From the NCBI GenBank assembly GCA_031432545.1, contig JAVKGX010000010.1:1-61740 (forward strand): 61,740 nucleotides of DNA. Reading direction: 5' to 3'. The position numbers were made by a program, and so were the translations under genes. Shown here piece by piece: positions 16,968 to 25,016 of this stretch. Below the pieces are notes generated by a model. It was given only the letters and a program-made list of their open reading frames with translations. It made no database searches and was not told where the DNA came from. Numbering within the stretch: position 1 is the stretch's first letter; each line of letters opens with the position of its first letter. The stretch comes from Armatimonadota bacterium (GTDB lineage: Bacteria > Sysuimicrobiota > Sysuimicrobiia > Sysuimicrobiales > Sysuimicrobiaceae).

Positions 16968-17182
16968 TGACGCCCGACGTCGTCGGCTACCCGCTCGACG
17001 AGGCGCGCGCGCTGCTGGATGCGCGCACCGTGGAGCTCCGCCTGACCGCGCCGCCTCGCGCGACCGGTCGGGGCCGACAGAGGGTGGTTCGCCAGCGCGA
17101 GATCGAAGGTCGCGTGGAGCTCGTCGTGGTCTGGGAGCAGTATGAGCGCGCGTCCCGCCCATCGCGGCCCTCACGTGGCTGA
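16967..17182 (+). CDS. Stand-alone single-PASTA-domain-like small protein
   Basis: This 71-residue ORF starts inside the frr stop (TAATG). The residues PDVVGYPLDEARALLDAR, followed by a TAPP segment, RVVRQR and a final VELVVVWE strand, resemble one PASTA domain (V-P-x-V-G-x-x-x-x-x-A, then a strand ending in a hydrophobic run). PASTA domains normally occur in tandem on penicillin-binding proteins or Ser/Thr kinases. No signal or membrane segment is present here. It overlaps the uppS start by 41 bases. The family call is by pattern only; the ORF is supported by its coupling and gap-filling position. Confidence 0.6.
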   Translation: MTPDVVGYPLDEARALLDARTVELRLTAPPRATGRGRQRVVRQREIEGRVELVVVWEQYERASRPSRPSRG

Positions 17183-17981
17183 GCCACCTGCCATACGCCC
17201 CGGGGACCCCTCACCGACGACCGAGGCTGCACTCCCCCACGATGAGGGGCTGCGCCGCCTGGGGCTGGATCCCCGAAGGATTCCCGCGCACGTCGCGATC
17301 ATCATGGACGGCAACGGCCGCTGGGCCACCTCGCGCGGGCTGCCGCGCATCGAGGGTCACCGGGCGGGGCGGGAGGCGATCCGGGAAGCGGTGCGCGCCG
17401 CGCGCGAGTTCGGGATCCGTGTTCTGACGCTGTACGCCTTCAGCACCGAGAACTGGCGCCGGCCGCGCGAGGAGGTCGAAGCGCTGTGCGCCTTGTACGA
17501 GCAAGTGCTTCGCGAGGAGACGCAGGAGCTGGCGCGCGAGGGCGTACGGATCCGCATCATCGGCGACCGGGAAGCCTTCCCACCTGGCTTGCGCGAGGCG
17601 ATCCGCTACGCGGAGGAGGCGACTGCCCACAACCAGGACCTGGACCTTGTTGGGGCGTTGAACTACGGCGGCCGCGCGGAGGTGGTGCGGGCGGCACGGG
17701 CGCTGGTGGAATCCGGCGTGAGGGGGATGCTGCGGCCGGAGCAGGTGGACGAGGACGCATTCGTACAGTGCCTGCAGACGTACCCCCTGCCCGATCCGGA
17801 TCTGCTGATCCGGACCGGGGGGGAGCAACGCATCAGCAACTTCTTGATCTGGCAGTGCGCATACGCGGAGATGTACTTCACTCCCGTGCTGTGGCCGCAA
17901 TTCACCCGTCAGACGCTGCTCGATGCCCTGCGGAACTACCAAGCGCGGGTCCGCCGGTTCGGTGGTCTCGATGCTGACTAG
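17142..17981 (+). CDS. uppS: Undecaprenyl diphosphate synthase (cis-prenyltransferase)
   Basis: The protein is 279 residues from ATG 17142, which has GGGAG 8 bases upstream; GTG 17175 is an alternative and would remove a poorly conserved Pro-rich lead. The family marks are HVAIIMDGNGRWA (catalytic Asp), RIEGHRAGREAIR, TLYAFSTENWRRP, and the C-terminal PDPDLLIRTGGEQRISNFLIWQCAYAE, shown here only in part. It condenses isopentenyl diphosphates onto farnesyl diphosphate to make the peptidoglycan lipid carrier. The stop overlaps the cdsA start. Confidence 0.96.
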   Translation: MSARPAHRGPHVAEPPAIRPGDPSPTTEAALPHDEGLRRLGLDPRRIPAHVAIIMDGNGRWATSRGLPRIEGHRAGREAIREAVRAAREFGIRVLTLYAFSTENWRRPREEVEALCALYEQVLREETQELAREGVRIRIIGDREAFPPGLREAIRYAEEATAHNQDLDLVGALNYGGRAEVVRAARALVESGVRGMLRPEQVDEDAFVQCLQTYPLPDPDLLIRTGGEQRISNFLIWQCAYAEMYFTPVLWPQFTRQTLLDALRNYQARVRRFGGLDAD

Positions 17982-18762
17982 ACGCCTGTTGACCGCAATG
18001 GTCGGCGTGCCCCTCGCCGTCGCGGGGATCTGGGTGGGCGGGTGGTTTTTCGCCGCGCTGGTGTGCATGGTGGTCGCGTTCGGAACATGGGAGTTCTATG
18101 CGCTGATGAACCGCGCGGGATACGTGCCGAGTCGGGAGGCGGGCATGGTCGCTGCCGTGGCCTTCGTGGTCCTCGCGCACGTCGGCGAGCACCGCTGGAT
18201 CCCGACGCTGCTGGCGGGCCTGCTGCTGTACGCGCTGTCGGCGCAGCTCGCCGAACGGCGAGGCCGCGCCCTGCCCAACGCCGCGGGCACCGCGCTGGGT
18301 GCGCTGTACGTCGGCTACTTCGCCGCCCACCTCCTCCTGCTCCGTCGGCTGCCCGACGGCGTTGCACTGACGCTGCTTGTGCTTGGAGCGGTGTGGGTTG
18401 GCGACAGCGCCGCCTACTTCGTCGGGCGCAGAATCGGGCGCCGCAAGCTGCTGCCCGAGGTGAGTCCGGCCAAGACGATCGAGGGTGCCGTCGGCGGCCT
18501 GGGGGGTGCCCTGGTCGCGGCGTTGGGGGTAGGATGGGCCGCCGGCCTGCCGGCGGCGTTCGCGGTGGTCGGCGGCCTGGCCTGCGGCGTGGCGTCGCAG
18601 GTGGGTGACCTGTGGGAGTCGGCGATCAAACGCGAAGCGCGGGTGAAAGACTCAGGCAACCTCCTGCCCGGACACGGTGGTTTCCTGGACCGGTTCGACG
18701 GGCTGTTGTTCGCGGGTGTGATCGCTTACTACGCGTTCGGGCTGTGGACGGGGGCGATCTGA
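17971..18762 (+). CDS. cdsA: Phosphatidate cytidylyltransferase
   Basis: The protein is 263 residues from ATG 17971, overlapping uppS by 11 bases. It is rich in hydrophobic segments (about seven predicted). It ends with the CDP-diglyceride synthetase signature: SQVGDLWESAIKREARVKDSG, then PGHGGFLDRFDGLL. It makes CDP-diacylglycerol in the inner membrane from phosphatidate and CTP. The order frr-uppS-cdsA-dxr-rseP is conserved across many phyla. Confidence 0.95.
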   Translation: MLTRRLLTAMVGVPLAVAGIWVGGWFFAALVCMVVAFGTWEFYALMNRAGYVPSREAGMVAAVAFVVLAHVGEHRWIPTLLAGLLLYALSAQLAERRGRALPNAAGTALGALYVGYFAAHLLLLRRLPDGVALTLLVLGAVWVGDSAAYFVGRRIGRRKLLPEVSPAKTIEGAVGGLGGALVAALGVGWAAGLPAAFAVVGGLACGVASQVGDLWESAIKREARVKDSGNLLPGHGGFLDRFDGLLFAGVIAYYAFGLWTGAI

Positions 18763-18778
18763 GCACGGTCACCATCGG

Positions 18779-19921
18779 ATGAAACGTCTCGCCATCCTCG
18801 GATCCACCGGATCGATCGGGCAACAGGCGCTGCAGGTCGCCGATGCGCTCGCCGACCGCGTACGCGTCGTCGCGCTGGCGGCCAGGCGGGACGTCGACAC
18901 GCTGGCTGAGCAGATCCGCCGCTGGCGACCCGAGGCGGTAGCCGTCTGGGAACCCGCCGCCGCGGCGGCGCTGGCCGACCGCGTCGCCGGGTGGCGGGGC
19001 GAGTTGTTCGCGGGGCCGCCCGGCCTCGAACGTGTGGCGGGGTGGCCGTCGGCGAATGTGGTGCTCGTCTGCGTGGTGGGCATCGCTGGTCTGGTGCCGA
19101 CCCTCGCGGCGATCGCCGCCGGCAAGGACGTGGCGCTGGCCAACAAGGAAGCCCTCGTCGCCGGCGGCCCGCTCGTCCGGCGCGCGGTCGCCGAGCACGG
19201 CGTCCGGCTCATTCCGGTCGACGGCGAACACAGCGCGATCTACCAGTGCCTGCGCGCGGGACACCGCGACCAGGTGGCGCGCATCGTGATCACCGCTTCG
19301 GGCGGTCCCTTCCTGCGCCGCTCACTCGAAGGGATGGAGTGCGTCACGCCGCAAGAAGCGCTGGCCCACCCGACCTGGCGGATGGGGCCGAAGATCACCG
19401 TGGACTCTGCCACGCTGATGAACAAGGCGCTCGAGGTGATCGAGGCGCGGTGGCTGTTCGACCTACCCCCCAGCCGGATCCAGGTCGTGATCCACCCGCA
19501 GAGCATCGTACACGGTATGGTGGAGTTCGCCGACGGGTCCGTGGTGGCCCACCTGAGCCCCCCCGACATGCGCCTGTTCATCCAGTACGCGCTGACCGAC
19601 CCCGACCGCACGCCCCCGGCCCACACACCGATGGACTGGACGGTACATCACACGCTCACCTTCGAGCCGCCCGACCTGCGCCGGTTCCCGTCTTTGAGCT
19701 ACGCGTACGAGGCGCTGGCCGTCGGTGGCACGATGCCAGCGGTCCTCAACGCTGCCAATGAGGCCGCGGTCCACAGGTTCCTGGCTGGCGAACTCGGCTT
19801 CGCGCACATCCCCCGGGCGGTCCGCGCCGCGATGGAGTTGCACGAAACCGTTGCAGACCCCAACCTGGAAGATATCCTGGAGGCGGACCGCTGGGCCCGG
19901 GCCGTGGTAAGGAGTCTGTGA
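18779..19921 (+). CDS. dxr: 1-deoxy-D-xylulose 5-phosphate reductoisomerase
   Basis: This 380-residue enzyme starts with the NADPH fold LAILGSTGSIGQQALQV, followed by ALANKEALVAGGPLV, IPVDGEHSAIYQCL, the substrate/metal loop ITASGGPFL and HPTWRMGPKITVDSATLMNKALEVIEA (quoted in part). It catalyses the second step of the non-mevalonate isoprenoid pathway, supplying precursors for UppS. ATG 18779 follows cdsA by 16 bases. The stop overlaps the rseP start. Confidence 0.97.
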   Translation: MKRLAILGSTGSIGQQALQVADALADRVRVVALAARRDVDTLAEQIRRWRPEAVAVWEPAAAAALADRVAGWRGELFAGPPGLERVAGWPSANVVLVCVVGIAGLVPTLAAIAAGKDVALANKEALVAGGPLVRRAVAEHGVRLIPVDGEHSAIYQCLRAGHRDQVARIVITASGGPFLRRSLEGMECVTPQEALAHPTWRMGPKITVDSATLMNKALEVIEARWLFDLPPSRIQVVIHPQSIVHGMVEFADGSVVAHLSPPDMRLFIQYALTDPDRTPPAHTPMDWTVHHTLTFEPPDLRRFPSLSYAYEALAVGGTMPAVLNAANEAAVHRFLAGELGFAHIPRAVRAAMELHETVADPNLEDILEADRWARAVVRSL

Positions 19922-20952
19922 TGCCGATCGTGCTCGCGATTTTGGCATTCGGCCTGATGATCCTGGCCCACGAGCTCGGCCACTTCCTCGTGGCCAAGCG
20001 CGTGGGCGTGACCGTGCACGCCTTCGCGGTGGGGTTCGGCCCGGCACTGTTTCGGTTCCGCCGGGGTAATACGCAGTACAGCCTCAATGCCCTCCCGCTG
20101 GGCGGCTACGTGCGTCTGGAGGGCGAGGACTTCGCAGACGGCGAGGGCCCGGGGTCGTTCCGCCAAAAGAGCGTGTGGGCACGCATCGCCGTCGTGGCGG
20201 CCGGTCCGGCGATGAACCTGGTGCTCGCCGCGCTGCTGTTTGCCGTCAGTGTGTGGGTGTACGGACTGCCCGAGCGTGTCACCAACGAGATCGCCGATCT
20301 GCGGCCCGGTTGGCCCGCCGCGCAGGCGGGGCTGCAGCGGGGTGATCGGATCGTCGCGATCGACGGGCAGACGATCACCGACGGTGAGGCGATGGTGCGT
20401 ACGATTCACCGCAACGCCGGCAACCCTCTGAGGTTGACCGTGCAGCGCGACAGCCGGACTTTCACGGTGACGGTGACGCCCCGGCTCGATCCGCGGCTGC
20501 AGGTGGGCGTGACGGGTATCACGCCCGGGGTGCAGCGGCGCTCCTTCGGGCTCGCAGGCGCCCTGGTCTGGGGTGCGCAGCAGACCGTGCGCGCGATGCG
20601 CGAGATCGTCGTGGGCATCGCGCGGCTGGTCACCACAGGCAGCTTTTTGGAGGAGCTGGCTGGCCCGGTGGGCGCGGTGCGGCTGCTGGGGGATGCCGCG
20701 CGGGTCGGCGTCGACGCCTACCTTTTCATGACCGCATTCTTGAGCATCATGATCGGCATGTTCAATCTGCTCCCCCTCCCGGCGCTGGACGGCGGGAGGC
20801 TGGGCTTCCTGCTCGTCGAGGCGATCCGGCGCCGGGGGATCGACCCGCGCCGAGAGGGCTACGCCCACCTGGTCGGGCTGGCGCTGCTGTTGATGCTGAT
20901 CCTTGCACTCACCTATCGTGACATCCTACGATGGGTGGGCACGAGTTACTAG
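19921..20952 (+). CDS. rseP: RseP/RasP-family site-2 intramembrane metalloprotease
   Basis: The protein is 343 residues from ATG 19921. AAGGAG sits 6 bases upstream and inside the end of dxr; GTG 19918 is less well spaced. The first membrane helix carries HELGH at residues 17-21 (zinc ligands and catalytic Glu). A central PDZ domain follows (PAAQAGLQRGDRIVAIDGQ), and a late helix has NLLPLPALDGGRL with the third zinc ligand. It cuts membrane-bound substrates such as anti-sigma factors within the bilayer. No anti-sigma factor gene is adjacent. Confidence 0.95.
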   Translation: MPIVLAILAFGLMILAHELGHFLVAKRVGVTVHAFAVGFGPALFRFRRGNTQYSLNALPLGGYVRLEGEDFADGEGPGSFRQKSVWARIAVVAAGPAMNLVLAALLFAVSVWVYGLPERVTNEIADLRPGWPAAQAGLQRGDRIVAIDGQTITDGEAMVRTIHRNAGNPLRLTVQRDSRTFTVTVTPRLDPRLQVGVTGITPGVQRRSFGLAGALVWGAQQTVRAMREIVVGIARLVTTGSFLEELAGPVGAVRLLGDAARVGVDAYLFMTAFLSIMIGMFNLLPLPALDGGRLGFLLVEAIRRRGIDPRREGYAHLVGLALLLMLILALTYRDILRWVGTSY

Positions 20953-20955
20953 CCC

Positions 20956-21612
20956 ATGATCGACACCTTCGAAATCGGCCTGCGCCTGCTTCTCGCGATC
21001 ATCCTCGGAGGGATCGTCGGCATCGAGCGCGAGGTCTTGGAGAAGCCGGCGGGGTTCCGGACACACATCCTCGTCACGCTGGGGGCGGCCACCTTCACGC
21101 TGGTCAGCCGTTACGGATTCTTCGGCAGCGGGGCTGACCCGGCCCGCATCGCGTCCAACATCGTCGTCGGAATCGGCTTCATCGGTGCCGGGACGATCTG
21201 GCGGCACGGGGCCGGTGTCGGTGGGCTCACCACGGCCGCCAGCCTCTGGACGGTGGCGGCGATCGGCATGGCCGCAGGTGCCGGGTTCTACGCGGGCGCA
21301 CTGCTGGCGACGGCGCTCGTGGTCGTCGTGCTCCACCTGTTCGCCCGGGTGGAGCGCCGCCTGCCGCGCCGGGTCGAGGGCGCGGGCATCCTGACGATGA
21401 CGACGGTCGATCGCCCCGGACAGCTGGGGAGGATCGGGTCGATCCTCGGGCGCTACCAGGCGAGCATCGAGGGCGTGGAGATGACCGAGAGGCTGGACGG
21501 CCGCGTGAACCTGCAACTGGCGGTGCGCCTGCCAAAGGCCGCCGACCGCGAGAAGGTGCTCTTGGCTGTGGCCGAAGCCGAGGGTGTGGACCAGGCCGCC
21601 TGGGAGCGGTAG
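20956..21612 (+). CDS. MgtC/SapB-family membrane protein with C-terminal ACT-like domain
   Basis: This 218-residue protein begins with the MgtC signature: a first helix followed by GGIVGIERE, then KPAGFRTHILVTLGAA, SNIVVGIGFIGAGTIW and GLTTAASLWTVAAIGMA. About four to five membrane helices are followed by a soluble region of about 80 residues (TMTTVDRPGQLGRIGSILGRY) resembling an ACT regulatory fold. Family members affect magnesium homeostasis or membrane energetics; the substrate is not known. It starts 3 bases after rseP. Confidence 0.88.
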   Translation: MIDTFEIGLRLLLAIILGGIVGIEREVLEKPAGFRTHILVTLGAATFTLVSRYGFFGSGADPARIASNIVVGIGFIGAGTIWRHGAGVGGLTTAASLWTVAAIGMAAGAGFYAGALLATALVVVVLHLFARVERRLPRRVEGAGILTMTTVDRPGQLGRIGSILGRYQASIEGVEMTERLDGRVNLQLAVRLPKAADREKVLLAVAEAEGVDQAAWER

Positions 21613-21624
21613 CCTGCCCCGACG

Positions 21625-22290
21625 ATGATCCCACTGCGCGACAGCGAGCCGTCTCGCCACACGCCCGCCGTCATGCTGTCGATCCTCGCAGCGAACGTGG
21701 CGGTGTTCCTGTACACCGTCTCCTTGCCGAACGAGGCCGCGATCGGGCGGTTGTTCCAGACATTTGGCCTCGTGCCGGCACGGATCGCCGGGCCGGAACC
21801 CCCGTACTACGCCTTCGTCACGTCGATGTTCCTGCACGGCGGCTGGCTGCACCTGATCGGCAACATGCTGTACCTGTGGATCTTCGGCAACAACGTCGAA
21901 GACGCGATGGGCCCGTTGCGCTTTGCGACCTTCTACATGCTGTGTGGGATCGCCGCAGCGCTGGCCCAGATCCTGATCGACCCGACCTCATCGGTGCCGA
22001 TGGTCGGTGCGAGCGGCGCGATCGCGGGCGTGCTGGGCGGCTACCTGATCCTGTATCCCAGGGCACGCATCCTCGCGCTGGTGCCCCTGGGGTTCTTCAC
22101 CCAGGTAGCAGAAGTGCCGGCGCTGCTGTTCTTGCCGATGTGGTTTCTGCTTCAGCTGCTGTACGGAGTCGCCTCCCTGGGGGTCCAGACCCAGGGCGGC
22201 GGCGTGGCGTTCTGGGCCCACGTCGGCGGGTTCGTCGCCGGGCTGATCCTCGTCCGGCTGTTCGCGCATCGCACGCACGCGTGGCGTTAG
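21625..22290 (+). CDS. Rhomboid-family intramembrane serine protease
   Basis: This 221-residue, six-helix membrane protein has the rhomboid landmarks HGGWLHLIGNMLYLWIFG in loop 1/helix 2, the catalytic Ser in GASGAIAGVLGGY, and the catalytic His in AHVGGFVAG near residue 200. It should cleave single-pass membrane proteins. It follows the site-2 protease and MgtC genes with a 12-base gap, so two intramembrane proteases lie in one transcription unit. Substrates are unknown. Confidence 0.93.
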   Translation: MIPLRDSEPSRHTPAVMLSILAANVAVFLYTVSLPNEAAIGRLFQTFGLVPARIAGPEPPYYAFVTSMFLHGGWLHLIGNMLYLWIFGNNVEDAMGPLRFATFYMLCGIAAALAQILIDPTSSVPMVGASGAIAGVLGGYLILYPRARILALVPLGFFTQVAEVPALLFLPMWFLLQLLYGVASLGVQTQGGGVAFWAHVGGFVAGLILVRLFAHRTHAWR

Positions 22291-22359
22291 CCACCTCCCC
22301 TTGCGGTGGGCACGGATGCTAGGATCGTCGAGTGGGAGACTGCCAGCGGAGGGAGATCG

Positions 22360-23565
22360 GTGACGCGCAACATCCTCGTGGAAGCACTGCCGGGCGTACC
22401 CGTTTCCGAACACCAGGTGGAGTTGGTGGAGCGCAAGGGCGTAGGGCATCCCGACTCCATCTGTGACGCCATCATGGAGCAGGTGTCGGTCGAACTCAGC
22501 CGCGCGTACCTGGAACGGGTGGGCACGATCCTGCACCACAACATCGACAAGGCCTTCCTGGTGGCGGGCGACGCCGAGGTCCGTCTGGGCGGCGGGGTGA
22601 TCCGCGAGCCGATGCGCTTGATCTTCGGAGACCGAGCCACCTACCGCCTGGGCGAGGTCGAGATCCCCATCGGCGAGATCGCGACCCAGACGGCCAAGCG
22701 GTGGATCCGCCGACACCTGCGATTCGTGGACCCGGATGAACACGTGACCTACGACATCCAGATCAAGCCCGGGTCCCCCGAGCTGGTGGACATCTTCCAC
22801 CGCACCGAGATCGGCGCCAACGATACCTCGGCCGCCGTCGGCTACGCACCGCTGACGGAGACCGAGCGCATCGTGCTGGAGACCGAACGGTACATGAACT
22901 CGGCGGCGTTCAAGAAGCAGTTCCCGGAGGCCGGCGAGGACATCAAGGTGATGGGGATCCGTACCGGCAGCGCGCTGCACCTGACCGTGGCGGTGGCATT
23001 TGTGGACAGGTTCATCGACAGCGAGCGGACGTACTTCCGGCGCAAGGCACAGATGCACGAAGCGGTCCTGCAGCACGTGCGCGCGCATTCGTCGATCGAG
23101 GACGTCGCGCTGCACCTCAACAACGCCGACGAGCCCGACCGGGGAATCGGGGGGATGTACCTGTCGGTCACCGGGACCTCGGCAGAGAGCGGCGACAGTG
23201 GGCAGGTCGGCCGCGGGAACAAGGTGAACGGCGTGATCGCCCTGAACCGTCCGATGGGCACCGAGGCGGCCGCCGGCAAGAACCCGGTATCGCACGTCGG
23301 CAAGATCTACACGATCCTCACGCACCGCATCGCGCAGAGAGTCTACGACGAGGTGGCCGGCGTGCGGGAGTGCTACATCTGGTTGTGCAGCCAGATCGGC
23401 GAACCGATCGATCGCCCCAGGGTGGCGGCGGCGCAGGTGATCCTGGAGCCCCGCGCGCGACGCAGCCGGGTGCTGCGCGGGGTTCGCGAAGTGCTCGACC
23501 GTGAGCTGGCGGACGTGCGCGCTCTGATCCAGGACCTGGCCGCCGGCAAGTACACGGTGGTGTGA
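22360..23565 (+). CDS. metK: S-adenosylmethionine synthetase, archaeal type
   Basis: The protein is 401 residues from GTG 22360, preceded by GGAGGGAG. Sequence features are those of the archaeal MAT family and not bacterial MetK: VEALPGVPVSEHQVELVERKG, GHPDSICDAIMEQVSVEL, HHNIDKAFLVAGDAEVRLGG, GIRTGSALHLTVAVAFV, and NPVSHVGKIYTILTHRIA (each a piece of a conserved block). It makes S-adenosylmethionine from methionine and ATP. Archaeal-type enzymes occur sporadically in bacteria. No bacterial-type metK is in the window. Its stop overlaps the next start. Confidence 0.93.
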   Translation: MTRNILVEALPGVPVSEHQVELVERKGVGHPDSICDAIMEQVSVELSRAYLERVGTILHHNIDKAFLVAGDAEVRLGGGVIREPMRLIFGDRATYRLGEVEIPIGEIATQTAKRWIRRHLRFVDPDEHVTYDIQIKPGSPELVDIFHRTEIGANDTSAAVGYAPLTETERIVLETERYMNSAAFKKQFPEAGEDIKVMGIRTGSALHLTVAVAFVDRFIDSERTYFRRKAQMHEAVLQHVRAHSSIEDVALHLNNADEPDRGIGGMYLSVTGTSAESGDSGQVGRGNKVNGVIALNRPMGTEAAAGKNPVSHVGKIYTILTHRIAQRVYDEVAGVRECYIWLCSQIGEPIDRPRVAAAQVILEPRARRSRVLRGVREVLDRELADVRALIQDLAAGKYTVV

Positions 23566-24614
23566 GACCACCTGCCAGAGGGTCGGCAACCCGCGCCGCC
23601 ACGGCCATCGTTGCCCTGGCGCTCGTTGCCTGCCAGGTCCAGTTCTCCCGCGTCCCCAAGCCCGAGCCGGTGGCCTCGCTGGAGGTGGTCCGTGTCGGTC
23701 GGATCACCGACCGTATGGCGATCAGCAACGCCAGCTGGTCCCCCGAAGGGGATCAGATCGCGTTCGGCACCCAGACCGGCGTCTTCGCGCTCACCCTCGC
23801 CACCGGGCAGGAGCGCCGGATCGTCGCCCTGCAGCCGGTCACCGGGTTGGACTGGTCGCCGAGCGCACTGTGGCTCGCAGCGATTGCCGGCGGTCGGCTG
23901 TTCGTGGTGGACGCGGCCCGTGGCACCGCCACACCTCTGCCCACCGAGGGGGTCGTGCGTGGGTTCCGCTGGGGCCCTGGAGGCGAGCGCGGCGTCGCGA
24001 TCGTCGAGCGCGACGGCTACCACGCCTGGCTGCTCAGCCGCGACGGCGGGGTGCGAAGGCCTCTGCTGTCGTCGCCCTCTGGGACGTGGATGGGCGACCT
24101 GGGCTGGTATCCCGACGGCGTGTATGCCTTTGTCCGGATCGAGGACGCCTCCGGCGCGACGCGGGCGCAGTGGCGGGTGCGCGTGGCCGGGGGGGACCGC
24201 GCTGCGGTGCCGCCGCCGGTAGGGGTCGTCGTCAGGTCGGTGCTGTCGGCAGACGGGCGGTGGATCGCCTACGTCCTCGGGCGGGAGGGCAGCATGTCAC
24301 TGTGGGTGGGGCGATCGGACGGCTCGTCTGTGCGCCGGATCGCCCACGCGGTGCGGATCACCGACGCGGCTTGGTCCCCTCAGTCCGACAAGGTCGCCTA
24401 CGCGGAGGTCGCCGGCGACGAGCAGGCGACGATCTGGATCGCCGATGCGGACGGCCGCAGCCGGCTGCACGTGACCGACTACCGTCCCGAACTGGCCGAC
24501 CACGGGTTCGAAGTCGCGCTGGCATGGAGTCCGACGGGGCGGGCGCTGGCATTCGGCACCAACACAGCGCACTCCGCAGGCCCGGTTTGGATCGCACACC
24601 TGGCACGCAGGTAG
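23562..24614 (+). CDS. Putative lipoprotein with TolB/WD40-like beta-propeller
   Basis: This 350-residue protein starts at GTG 23562, overlapping metK by four bases. An N-terminal basic and hydrophobic signal ends in LVAC, a lipobox with Cys near residue 24, predicting a lipid-anchored extracytoplasmic protein. The rest is repeats of the propeller type: NASWSPEGDQIAFGT, GLDWSPSALWLAAI, AAWSPQSDKVAYAE and LAWSPTGRALAFGT, each with a WSP-type turn. These resemble TolB and PD40 repeats. The Tol partners (TolA, Pal) are not nearby, so the role is unknown; it may bind another envelope protein or glycan. Confidence 0.75.
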   Translation: MRPPARGSATRAATAIVALALVACQVQFSRVPKPEPVASLEVVRVGRITDRMAISNASWSPEGDQIAFGTQTGVFALTLATGQERRIVALQPVTGLDWSPSALWLAAIAGGRLFVVDAARGTATPLPTEGVVRGFRWGPGGERGVAIVERDGYHAWLLSRDGGVRRPLLSSPSGTWMGDLGWYPDGVYAFVRIEDASGATRAQWRVRVAGGDRAAVPPPVGVVVRSVLSADGRWIAYVLGREGSMSLWVGRSDGSSVRRIAHAVRITDAAWSPQSDKVAYAEVAGDEQATIWIADADGRSRLHVTDYRPELADHGFEVALAWSPTGRALAFGTNTAHSAGPVWIAHLARR

Positions 24615-24713
24615 CCGCGGCGCGGGCGCCCGGCCGACGCCTCGGTTGACGGACAGGCGGCGGCGGGAGAAGAATGGAGGCAGTTCATCGTCGTATCCAT
24701 CGGAGGTCCGTAC

Positions 24714-24989
24714 GTGCCTGTCTACGAATATCGATGCCCACAGTGCGACAACCGGTTCGAGACGTTCCACGGAGTCGACGCCCAAGCGCCCCGGTGCCCG
24801 CGGTGCGGGGCGACACCGCGCCGCGTCTACGGATCCATCGGAATTGTCTTCCGCGGTTCGGGGTTTCACGTGACCGACTACCGACGCCGTGAGAAGTCGT
24901 CGGGCGACGGCGCGGCGTCGGAGGGCAAGACCTCGGCGAAGAGCGACGGTCCGGAGGCCCGAAAGGAGACGGCCAAGACTTCCGACTGA
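24714..24989 (+). CDS. FmdB-family zinc-ribbon regulatory protein
   Basis: This 91-residue protein starts at GTG 24714 after GGAGG (7 bases). The N-terminus MPVYEYRCPQCDNRFE and CPRCGATPRRV form the four-cysteine zinc ribbon of the FmdB (CxxC_CXXC_SSSS) family. A conserved GSGFHVTDYRR stretch follows, and the tail is Lys/Glu/Ser-rich and probably disordered. Family members are small putative regulators, first noted beside formamidase genes; a function is not established. It is flanked by gaps of 99 and 27 bases. Confidence 0.9.
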   Translation: MPVYEYRCPQCDNRFETFHGVDAQAPRCPRCGATPRRVYGSIGIVFRGSGFHVTDYRRREKSSGDGAASEGKTSAKSDGPEARKETAKTSD

Positions 24990-25016
24990 GCGCCGCGGTG
25001 CGGCCCGTCATGCGGG

